DNA of 64,000 nt from contig NC_052622.1 of NCBI RefSeq assembly GCF_016545825.1, forward strand, positions 44,105,263 to 44,169,262, written 5' to 3'. The notes beneath the pieces were generated by a model. The model saw only the letters and a program-made list of their open reading frames with translations, was not told where the DNA came from and did not search any database. The stretch comes from Eucalyptus grandis. Taxonomy: Eukaryota > Streptophyta > Magnoliopsida > Myrtales > Myrtaceae. The translations under genes and the position numbers were made by a program. Below are positions 23,409-34,900 of the stretch, piece by piece. Within the stretch, counting starts at the first letter, position 1. Each line of letters starts with the position of its first letter.

Positions 23409-26400
23409 ATGATGGCCGTGATCGAGGAGCCATTATACCCTATTGCGTTGCTCATAGACGAGCTGAAGAATGAGGATATCCAACTCCGTCTGAACTCCAT
23501 CCGTCGGCTCTCCACCATTGCTCGTGCCCTCGGTGAAGAGAGGACGCGGAAGGAGCTGATCCCGTTTCTCAGCGAGAACAATGACGACGACGACGAAGTC
23601 CTCCTGGCGATGGCAGAAGAACTGGGGGCTTTTCTCCCGTATGTCGGAGGTGTTGGGCATGCGAATGTGTTGCTGACGCCGCTGGAAACACTTTGTACAG
23701 TCGAGGAGACCCGTGTGAGGGATAAGGCAGTTGCATCTCTGTGTAGAATTGGGGATCAGATGAGGGAGCAGGATGTGGTCGACTACTTCATTCCCATGAT
23801 GAAGGTACCTCGTTTTCTATTATCATACAGATGCTTGTGTTGTTGGTCTAGTTGTACTTTTGTTCTTGTAAGTTGGATGCAAGCTAGAACAGACAGAACC
23901 AGATGAAGCTTTGGCATTAATCTACTATTCCATTTTTTGGAGAAACAATTTGCCTAGTGAATAGTTGAAAACACGTCCCTCATCCCTCTTATGTGCGTTC
24001 TTCAAAGATTAATTTTGTAGTGTTTGAGACCCGTTAATGGTTCAGATGTGAACATAAAAAGGAGAAATTCCGAACTTTCAAGGGGAACAAATGAAATGCG
24101 CTAGTGTATCCGTGGTTATTGATCGGCTCTGTATTGTCATGTTTCTTTTTTCTTCATCACATCATTTACTTAAGCCGCAATGATTGAATAATACCCAGCT
24201 TTCTTTATGATTATCACTTCTAGAGGCTGGCTGCCGGTGAATGGTTCACAGCTCGTGTTTCGGCTTGCGGCTTGTTTCATGTTGCTTACCCTAGTGCCCC
24301 GGAGGCATTGAAGACAGAACTGCGGGGAATATACAGTCAGTTATGTCAAGATGACATGCCAATGGTCAGAAGATCTGCTGCGACAAACCTTAGGAAATTT
24401 GCTCCTACTGTTGAAGCTGTGCATCTGAAAACTGATATTATGTCTATATTTGAGAATCTAACGCAAGATGGTATGCAAATTCATGCATATGTGCCGTTAT
24501 CAACAAATACTTTTTGTAAAGTTTCTATTTTAGGTATCATTCAGTTATGATCTAATCCTGTTGAGAATACATACATAACCACAAGTAGAATTTGCATCTG
24601 TAGTCTGTTGGACAGTGGTGGTATATTTGCACTGAAGAAATAGAATGGCATATTTATTATTACAATTCTGTGGCATGATTGTGCTTTCAACTATTATACT
24701 ATCTCACATTTTGAATCCAAGTGTAGTTAACTGTGCCAATCATTCTTATGGTGTTTGATTGGTTTTGCACATACAATGTCTTAAGTCTCCAATCCCCTAA
24801 AGCTAATCTTCGCTAATTTTATCATCTGTATAGTGAATTTTCTTCTGCTGCAAGGTACAAGAACAACTCATTGCCTGTACAGATCTTTGGGCTTAATTTT
24901 AACTGGTTTTGGTTATCAGTAAGATTATGCCTAATCTGCAGCTTTTATTGGATGTGAATTTCTCTGTAAAATTGCTTAATGAGAGGCTACTTGGACATAT
25001 ATGTGGGTTGTAATTTGTGAAAGTACATGTTATATACATAGCAGATGGAAATAGACAACATGGTTTGTTCTTATATTTTTAGTTATCTTTGTTGGTGTGG
25101 GATGTGCTTCAAATGCTTTATGCTTTCACATTGCTGCAGTGAATCTTCGTTCTTCTTCTTTGTCCTTTTACCCCTCAAATTATTGCATTAAGTTGGAGTT
25201 CATTTATATTGTGAATTGGTTCAGATCAGGATTCCGTGCGCTTACTGGCCGTTGAAGGGTGTGCAGCTCTTGGGAAATTGTTGGGACCCCAAGACTCTTT
25301 GGCCCATATCCTACCTGTCATGGTTAACTTCTCCCAGGTACACCTTTTCTGTTTCATGACTTGACGTAATTCTGGTCAGTTCTCCATTTCATGTTCTAGT
25401 TCATCATTTATTGTACTTTTATTCAATGATATGTCTAGTCATGGCAAGTGTATGGCTTCATACGTGTACATATATTTATACTTTTTCGGATGGCAGACAA
25501 GTGCACTTCTTGTCTTGCGCAACTCTTTTAGAAAGTGTGTCAATCCATTTTGAGAAGATATAGCAATTATCTAACTTTAGCAAGCACAGGAGCTGTTCAA
25601 ATGACCTCATCATGGATATATCTTTTGTGAAAATTTGAAGTCTCAGCCTGTCAGATGCTTACATGATAGGTTTTTGGACAGCAATAGAATTCTAATGATC
25701 ATGAAAGCAGACTTATGAAAGAATTTGGTTTATAATGTCTAGGACAGCTTCTTATATGTCTGATCAGATAAGTCCACTTAGGGCTCCTCTAACTTGATTG
25801 TTTCTTCATTCCCCTTTTTGACAGGAGCATGGATGCATCTTTGAAAGTATGAAATAAGAGGCAAACCAGCTAAATGTATTACTAAAATTTGTTGCCTTTT
25901 CTGGTGTGCTTTTGTAAGCTGTATGTTGCGAAACTTAATTTAATGACAATTGATGATTGGTACTTGCCATTTAAAATTTGTTCAGTTGGTTTTGCACATT
26001 TGGATGAGATTTGTTCTCTTATATTCTGACAGTAGTGGAAGTTAATCTATGGTCATACTAAGTTCTCATGATCTATACCTTTCTTCTGTTAATAGGATAA
26101 GTCTTGGCGCGTTCGTTACATGGTTGCTCAGGAATTGTATGAGCTATGTGAAGCTGTTGGTCCTGAACCAACTAGGTAAATGCGGCAAAGCTTTTTGTTT
26201 GCATTTTATATCTCCTGCTTCATAGCAAGCTACATAAGTAGTGAGAACTTCTGATAATAGTGAATTTCATGCATTTATGTTTTATATAGTGTCCATAACC
26301 ATAACAATTATTGCTACTCTCTCTCTTTGTTTTTAATTTTTAATTTTTTTTAATGAAAATTTGATATAAATCTAAGTTGCTGATGAAATCTTTGTACCTT

Positions 26401-29400
26401 TTGCTGGATTATTGTTTTCATGCAGGTCAGACCTGGTTCCTGCTTATGTTCGCCTGCTTCGTGACAACGAGGCTGAAGTGCGTATAGCCGCTGCAGGAAA
26501 AGTTACCAAGTTATGCAGTATTTTGAATCCTGAACTTGCAATTCAGCAGATTCTTCCTTGTGTGAAGGTGTGTTGGCGATCTAGCGTTTTCTTTTCAGGA
26601 TTAAATATTCATAGTAAAGCTCCCTGTTTGGCTTTTATCTATCCAACCTATATGTCCTTTTCTTTTGCAGGAATTGTCTGCAGATTCATCACAGCATGTC
26701 AGGTCTGCTTTGGCCTCTGTCATAATGGGAATGGCACCAGTTTTAGGGAAGGTTGTAATCTCTCATCAGATGAAATTCTTTTCTTGTACTTCATGCCATA
26801 TGTTTCTAGTTCAGCTCCAGGAGTGATGGTACCCTATGTAGGCAGTTTCTTTTTTCCATTCGGTGTGAATTTGTACTGCAGTTTTGATTTGTCTGACCCC
26901 CTTTTGAGCCTTTCCTTCATGATTCCATGTTTGAAACCATGTTTTGTTTTCAGATTCATCCTATAATGAACGTATGAGGGGGAAAAAAGAAGCTTGGATT
27001 ACTTTTCATGAGCTTATGAAAACTCTAACCAAATCCAGTTACTTCTATTTCTATGTTTAATGGTTTCTGGAAAATTATGTCTTGGGGTGATAAAAGGCCT
27101 GTGATGCACAAATGGACCTAATTTCAAATCTGATTTTAGCGTGGAAAATCTTGAATATGTTAGGATTCAGGTTGGTTTCGTGAACTATGAGTTGAGCGAT
27201 TTGCAAAAACTGAAGCAAACTAGACTGTCTGGCTCGATTATAAAGGTTTTACTGTAGATATTTTGTTGGTGTACTATGCCCTTGTTACCCCATCCATGTC
27301 TGCCTGCACTTCTCTTGACCATATCTCATATTGACAATATTTACTTGGTCTGACTGCTCTTTTGGAAGGGGTGAGAGTAAATACAGTATTCGCAGTAAGA
27401 ATCTTCCTGAAGGCTGGATTCAAAAGTTTCTTTTTTTTTTCTTGGGTTGGGGTGGGCAGTTGCAGTCTTTGCTTGCTAGGGAATATGATTTCAATAATGA
27501 TTCTGTGCCTATAAAATTCTACATAGCTTATCTCATTCCAATCTTCTCAATATTAAGGGTCAAAACTGTGACATGTTTTTCCTTGCAGGATGCCACGATT
27601 GAACAGCTACTCCCAACATTCTTGTCTCTTCTGAAAGATGAATTTCCTGATGTTCGACTGAATATCATTAGCAAACTTGATCAAGTTAACCAGGTTTGTG
27701 GAATCCCTTATTGATTGTCGAATCACATTTGCCTGGGACTTGTGATATTTCAATTGAGTGGACTTGGAGTATGAATATTAGCAAAAAAGCTCCAAATATG
27801 TAATTCTATCTTCAAGGAAAAACCCTGTTTGGATTTGATTTTATTAAGCAAATTTCACTTTTATAAAAATAAAGAAATTGAAAAAACATTATGTTAAGTT
27901 ACAAAATTATTTGCAGATCTACAAGCCAATATTTGTAAGTTTTGAATGATTCTAGATGTTTTGTGTTAAATAAAAGTCAAAATATAGGGGTTGCAAGATT
28001 TGAAAAATGCAAAAAGTGCTTAAAATAAGTCATACTATGCTGATAAATATATTTGTCATATATCCGTCACATGGAAGGACTTTTCATGCTTTTACTGTCT
28101 AGTATCTAGATAATTTGAACATGTTAGGTAAAGTAGAACTTGTAAGGCAAAGCTGCAGGGACAGTTCCGACATGTCTTCGTCCTTTGCATAGACTTTTTA
28201 CATCTAGATGTGTCGTCCATTTGGCATGTCAACCATGCGTGAGCTGCATATCTTAAGGGCACATTTGTTTTATGGAAAACTCAAGGAAATATTTTGATTA
28301 TCCACAAAAATAGTTAGGCATAAATAGTTATCGATAATAAAAATATTTTCCATTGAATAATTTTGCTAAGTGATATAACCAATCATTTTCAGAATATGTT
28401 TTCCAAATCTTGAGTTTTTTGTGAAACAAACGCATCCTAAATTTGTCTTCATTTATTTTTGGTGTTTTTGGAACTAAAGGTGTTTGTGGAACTAAACAAT
28501 ATCAAAACCACAGAGCTTATGCAGTGCTTGTTGATTGTTATGGTAAATCAGAGCTGTGCTGCCCCATATAAGGCTGTTAAGCATTACCAATAATAGGAAG
28601 TTTCTGCCATTAAAATATGTAAGTAAGGATTCTATAATCTCTGACGTATCTAGGATAAATTCTTTACATTTTCAAGGTGCATTCTTTTGCCACTTTTTTT
28701 TTTGTTAAGGTATTCTTTTGCCACTTTGTTGTGTAGAGAAACTAATAATCATCTCCCAGCAAATATTTGCATGGCTAGTCAGGGTGTATGTGCAGTAATT
28801 ATTTTGCCTACTCTTGGCTCTATGGGTTTTTTTACTATTTATTAACTGGGAAAAGCTAATTTGCAGGTGATTGGAATTGATCTGCTCTCCCAGTCCCTAT
28901 TACCTGCTATTGTTGAACTTGCAGAGGATAGGCACTGGAGGGTTAGGCTTGCCATCATAGAGTACATACCACTGCTGGCTAGCCAGTTGGGTGTAAGATT
29001 TTTTGATGATAAGCTTGGTGCTCTGTGCATGCAGTGGCTGAAAGATAAGGTGATTCCTTCCTATAATTAGCATTGTATATACACGTTGTGCATGGGGTAA
29101 TGCTTGTGAATTTCTTTACTGTGTCATTCATCCTTGGAGTAATTTGGTGACATGTGGAGCATCTAAACATGTCCATTTTAATAAGTCTATGATGGTTGTA
29201 GGTTTACAGTATCCGGGATGCTGCCGCTAACAATGTGAGGTGCCTTGCAGAAGAATTTGGACCAGAATGGGCAATGGAACATATGGTTCCACAGGTATCT
29301 GCAGCTGTTTCTTTTAAACTATTAAAAAAGTGGATAATGAGATATACATGAGACTCACGACACATTCTGAAATTGAATTTTCCTTCCTGCCTGCATGGTA

Positions 29401-30235
29401 ATTATTACCATGGGAGATTATGTAGTGGTATTATTTTAGGTTGCTCTTTGCTGCAATTTCCTTTTATGAGGATAAGGATGCATTTAAACAGTTTGTCATT
29501 CGTGGACAGGTTTTGGACATGATAAACAACCCGCACTATCTATATCGGATGACCGTTCTTCATGTGATATCTCTGCTTGCCCCTGTCATGGGATCCGATA
29601 TCACTTGTTCAAAACTTTTGCCAGTGGTTATTAGTTCCTCAAAAGATAGGTAAACCACGGCTGATTTCTTACTTCCTTACAGAGCTTATGCCTCTCCATT
29701 GTTTATATGATCGTTTGAGTTGCTTGGAAAAATGGGCTGAGAGTACTCTTATGTGGCAGGGTACCCAATATCAGATTCAATGCGGCAAAGGTGTTGCAGT
29801 CTATTATTCCTCTAGTCGATCATTCTGTAAGTAGGATCTGTGTTTACCTCAGTGAAGCATATTTGTTGTGTAAAGCTTTAAATTTCTTCACATTTAGTAT
29901 CATCTAATCATAGGATAAAGTTCGACAAAAAAAAAAGAAAAAAAGAAAAAGAAACCACAGAATGAAGAATTCTGATGGTTTTGAGATTAAATTGCCCACA
30001 AATAGTGGGAAGGTTGATGGGGTTGTTTCCTTGCATTTAACTTGTGCTGCAGATTAATGGGCATTGTTTATTTTAGGTTTTGTTGACATAGGCGTTCTTG
30101 AAAAATAAACTGCAGGTTGTAGAGAGGATTATTCGTCCGTGTTTGGTTGAGCTGAACGAGGACCCAGATGTTGATGTTAGATTCTTCGGCAGTCAAGCAC
30201 TTCAGTCGAGTGACCAGGTCATGGTGATGAGCTAA
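23409..30235 (+). CDS. PP2AA: PP2A 65-kDa regulatory (scaffold) subunit A
   Basis: The gene has twelve exons: 23409-23804, 24224-24470, 25225-25337, 26096-26175, 26426-26567, 26671-26751, 27589-27693, 28867-29049, 29202-29294, 29510-29649, 29760-29826 and 30116-30235. All introns are GT-AG and the phases close to 588 aa, the usual family length. The protein is a chain of HEAT repeats, for example [20 protein letters not shown] at the start, [36 protein letters not shown], and [20 protein letters not shown]. In the family this scaffold holds the catalytic C subunit and a variable B subunit of protein phosphatase 2A in cytosol and nucleus, and affects auxin transport and growth. Start: two adjacent ATGs (23409, 23412) are equivalent. 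The C-terminus ([10 protein letters not shown]) is less conserved than the rest. Confidence 0.96.
28257..28437. mobile_element. Tourist-like MITE in PP2A intron 7
   Basis: This 181-bp element lies between TAA (28254-28256) and TAA (28438-28440). The ends are inverted: GGGCACATTTGTTTTATGG at the left and, on the other strand, GGATGCGTTTGTTTCACAA at the right, with the match continuing through AAAACTCAAG. There is no coding capacity. Length, 3-bp TAA TSD and ends fit a PIF/Harbinger-derived MITE. Confidence 0.8.
28681..28727 (-). repeat. Micro-insertion with 16-bp TSD in PP2A intron 7
   Basis: ATTCTTTTGCCACTTT stands at 28681-28696 and 28712-28727, around only a T run and GTTAAGGT. On the - strand this is ACCTTAAC plus poly-A. 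It resembles the 3' end of the LINE at 2958-6661 (ACCTTTAC plus poly-A). Confidence 0.75.
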
Positions 30236-31989
30236 GAATAGTTAGCTGTAGATTTTCTCCGTTTTGTTATTCTCTTGGCGTGGCTCTTGTTTATTTTCTA
30301 ATTTTGTTCGCCCTCAATTGGAAGCTCATACTGAGCAACTTGATGATGTATAAATGTTTTTTCTTTTCATCTCAAATTTGAAGTTGAAACTTCGCTGATA
30401 GGTATTATAGCTGGACTTGATTCAGACATGAGACGTTGATAGCCGTTTATAGTCTTACATCTTGTAAAATCTACTTAGTTGTCGACATTTGTTGGGTTAG
30501 GTTAATTGGCATTTCGAAATATATATTTATATGTATATATATACACCCCTGTATGTATGTATAAGATTATGCATGTAATTTGTCGGAATACACGACAAAT
30601 AAAATACACGATTACACAAAAAGAGTAGTTATTGATTTACAAAACAAAAAAAGAAGACATGATACATGCACTTAGGCTACAAAATATAATCTGGCTGGGA
30701 TTAGTAGCGGGGTCCGGGGAAAGAATAGGAAAGGTGACTTCATTATATTTCTGACCAGAAACAGGACCTCACGGGTCACTTCATGTTCAAGAAGCCATTA
30801 AGGCCTGGCCCACTTTGACTTAGTGAGCTTTTGAGCGCAACTAACAATCAGTTTGGGCCCATTAAGATCCCGCCTTTATGAAGTCGTTGCAGTGTCCAGG
30901 AGGTATGAGCCCATACAAGTTCGGCCTCGAAGTTGACCACTGCAAACCCATATGGCCCTACGAGGCACAATTCTTAATCAGATTTTGTCCTTTTTGGGCC
31001 CATCCTGATAAAGACATGGTCCTGGAGGCCCAAGGGCCCTCCCGTGAGCCCACATTAGTTCCTTAGGAGCTCTTGGGCCTGCATTATTGCCAGGAGGCCC
31101 ATTGAGAATTTCTAAGGGCCTCATAGGCCCAATTATACTCGTTTTGGGCATTTTAGGGCCCATTCTGACATTCTGACCAACAGATGGGCCTCTAGCCCAC
31201 CCAGGAGACCACAACAGTCACTTAAGAGAGTTTTTGGGCCAGGAGGACCATAGGCCTCCTAGGCCTAATTTACTCGGCTTTTGGCCTTTTAGAGCCCGTT
31301 CTGACCAGCACATGGTCAGAGAGTCACATGGCTTCAAAGCTGTTGCAAAGCCCAGCCAGCCCCAAAAAATGATTCATGAATGATCTCATGGGCGGGGCCC
31401 AAGGGCCCTGTCCAGCTATTGGACAGTAAATCTCCATGATATGGACTCCAGATTGGGCCTTAAAACGGCTTCAGGCCCCCAATTCACAAGTGGGCGTTTC
31501 TAAAGCAAGTTAGCCAGCCCACCTTATCTAGGCCCACCAATTGGACATCAGCTTACGGAACCAGTTTCGTGACTACCTGGATTAGTCAGGCCCTTCTGAG
31601 GCCCAACTTCTCCATCTCCCTCGTTATTTTCTCTTGGGTCGGGCCTCTACGTGCTGTCTTACTGGGCCGCACCAGCCCATTCTGCATAAGAATTCTGTAC
31701 TTTGCTTCAGAGCTCACGAAATTCGACTCATACATTGTTTCGAAGGCTAAAAAAAAAAAAAAAAAAACGATAGTAGCAGCATATGTTTATAATACAGAGG
31801 CTTGAGATCCCACCTATACCATCACTGTATATTTATTTACAAGCTAACCATTTTTTCTTATTTTCACTCACCTTCTCTAATATAGGATTTATGCAAATAT
31901 ATAACCCGGTCGTGCCGCAAATGTGGGGAGGGACAGAAGCCTCGCAAAATCATATACAGGAGAATACAGTCTTAATGAGAATCTGATCC
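30236..31989. other. Convergent intergenic region between PP2A gene and protease gene
   Basis: This is 3' flanking sequence of two genes facing each other. Most of it is the GGGCC-rich repeat at 30770-31690, followed by a poly-A run at 31750. I see no coding gene. Confidence 0.6.
30770..31690. repeat. GGGCC-rich degenerate tandem repeat
   Basis: More than 20 GGGCC/GGCCC words (often GGGCCCA, TGGGCC, AGGCCCA) occur in about 900 bp. Comparable blocks recur. TTTTTGGGCCCATCCTGA (about 31000), TTTTAGGGCCCATTCTGAC (about 31150) and TTTTAGAGCCCGTTCTGACC (about 31285) are spaced roughly 135-155 bp. The pieces TCATAGGCCCAATTATACTC (about 31120) and TCCTAGGCCTAATTTACTC (about 31257) repeat likewise. 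This supports an old tandem array with a period near 140 bp. Confidence 0.6.
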
Positions 31990-34900
31990 TCACATAAACG
32001 GGTGCTTCTGAGATCTTCCTGGTTTGACACAGTCAGATCGGATCCACCCAACTCTCTGGTTCACATTGTCATAGACCACCAGCTTGCCGCGTAACGATAT
32101 ATCTGCAGACACCAAAAGTCCATGGATGTTAAGATGACCACAAAATGAACTTTTTCATTCTTAGTTGTTCGTTTAAGATGTGCATGCTGTAATCCAAAAA
32201 GAAAAAGGGCGATACCTCCAAGTATGCTTGTGGATCCATCAAGCACCCTGCTTCCATCAAGAATGCCCAAGCACACATTTCCTTTATTCTGCCAAGCAAG
32301 AAGCCGACACATTGCAGAGAAAATTAAGCTCTACGTACACAAAGAAAAGAAAGAGAATTTATATAGAAATTGCCCCTTACACTGAGGATCAAATAGCCTT
32401 CAGGAGGGATATGAAATTTCGTGGACAGTATCCACCATTTGCTCCCAAATTGAAGGGTCAAAGTCTTGAAGATGTGCTTCACATCAGCCACCGATCTGGA
32501 GATTTTTAGACACCGATGCAGTATATTAGCTTACAGACTCTGAGCTTACAAAGACATCACATTTATTGAAAAAGTTTCCCAAGATGCAAGAGAGAAACGA
32601 GCGAAAACCAAGAGAAAAGCTCGTTCTCTCAACACAATGGACCTGAGGACCTCAACAAAGTCGATAGGCTGTGAGAACCAAGAGAACTCTATGTAGTGTC
32701 TCATCCATTACCCATGTGCTCCGATCTGACCACCTACTTCAAACAAAGCTTACACTCCCATTTACTTCAACAGGACTGAGTCAAACTCTATTATTCTTGC
32801 AACCCGTTATAGACTCTTTTGAGTTACCTATGAATATTTATTTGGGTAAACAGCTTCTATAGTTGAAGATGTGTAAATCTCTCCATTAACCATTTTCTTT
32901 TACTTACACTAGTAGTTTGTGTTGTCCTGGTTAATTCACATGCCACTCATTCATAGTTTGAAAGACTTGGAATCTGAAACATGAGAGAGTTCATAGCAAG
33001 AAGTAATTTGACCTTAGCTCATCCATTAAGGCTTTATGAAATGGGGTATTAAACATTGGCTTTGAACTGATTTTCTTTTCTTGAGTAAATTTCTAAATAC
33101 AGCCATAAGATGATAAGATCTTTAAAAGCCTGAAGAAGGTTCCAATAGCAAGCCATAGATTTTTACTGTCAAAGGAGAGGAAAACATCTTTCCCACTTTA
33201 CTTCTACCTGATAGGAAATTCAGCTCGCCAACACACAGGCAGTGTATCATCCGATTGATCTTGGATGAGTCCCATGCTAGCCACACTTCTAAGCTGCATC
33301 AGAGGTTCCATAGACAAACTAAAATTACCGCAATTCCAAGATGAAATGATGATTAATTGCCAGAGTGGCTACTGACAACAGGACTTACAGAATTAACCAA
33401 GTTGGAGTACGCTTGTTTGGAGAAGTATGTGTAGGAACTGCCAGTGTCAAAAACTATTCGCCCTAATCCACTGTTCTGACCGCCTAAATTGAGTGAACTG
33501 CTCCCATATTTCACTTTGAGAATCTCCGTGTGATATAAGTTGCTGTAAAGCGACAGCAGACCATGAATTGATGCCATAGCAAAGTAACACGAAATGGACT
33601 CATTTAAATGAAGAACAATGACATTGAAACATCTAAACACAGACAGAGAGAAAGAGGAACAGGAAATGGGGATTAACAAAACAAATTCAAGATCCTTGGA
33701 GGTAAAACACATGTGCTTACCCCAACAAAATATGGTGTTTTCAAGAAGGGTCCTTTGGAGTGATTAACTTCTTACTTTCGACTAATTTAAAATCTTAACA
33801 TGCATGCCCTTTGAAATATTTATATAACATAAATTGCGTGAAACTTTGAAAAATGGTTCTTTATTGACATGGAGACTCAGATATTAGTAGTTCATAACTT
33901 TCTTTAAAATTTCAATAATATTTTAGATTTTGGCGAGAAAGTAAGAAAAAGTTACTTTTGACTTTTCAGAAGTACAAACAAAAAAATCCAAAATCAATCA
34001 GAAAAGTAAAGAAGCAATATATAGAGTACCCTAGGGGCCCATACTCACTTAGAAGGACGGCTCATCATGGGGATCCATGACATGCCCTCATTGGGTAGAA
34101 AGCCATCACCTAGGAACATATAACCCCCTCCAGCGGCATCTGAGGAGAGACAATGGCCTACAACATTGTTAATCACTCCAAGGCTTGCCAACTGAGAAGG
34201 TAAGCTGACTCTAGATCTGCTTAAACCAAATATTCCGTCTGTCTTTGTCAGGGTGTTTAGCAGTTGGCCTTGCTGATCATATGCACACCTAGCATGAAAT
34301 ACAAACATATTAGCGTTTCATCTAGTAAAAACCATACAGACAAGCAATCTGCATGCAACAACACGAGGCATACCCGAAAACCACATTTGCTTTGGCCAAC
34401 GACCCATTTGTAGTCTTTAGATGGAGCTCATCTCTTGCAAGGACGCCCATGGAGGAACTATGATCCGCATACTCGATCTCATAATCACACTGTTGGCATG
34501 TCTCACAATATTCAAACCCCTCACTCCTTTGAACTTCCTTGCACAATGAGTCCTTTGGCAGTACTATTTTGCCACTCTTTGGCTTGTAGAGTGCATTGGC
34601 ACCCTAAAAAAGGGTGTTTTCATTAGTAAGTTGACATGAATAAATCTCACAGAATATCGATCTATCCCTTCACTAAAAATATGTGGACAATGGATTTGAA
34701 AGTGGCCTTTTTTCCACAATCATGTCTTAGCTCTCAGGTTGGGCTGAGACCTCTGACATACCCCATTTAGTGAGTTTGTTTGGTCAGACTTTTTTAAAGC
34801 ACATCTTGCTTTTCTTCCCTGTGGCTCTCAAAATTTAGATCTTATTAACATAAAACATCTAAAATCTTTCAAAACATACAGATATCGACAAGTCAATTTG

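Noticed and set aside
23409..23906. Reading the first PP2A exon through to the stop near 23906 as one exon
   Set aside because: Conserved sequence stops exactly at the GTACCT donor at 23805 and resumes in phase at 24224.
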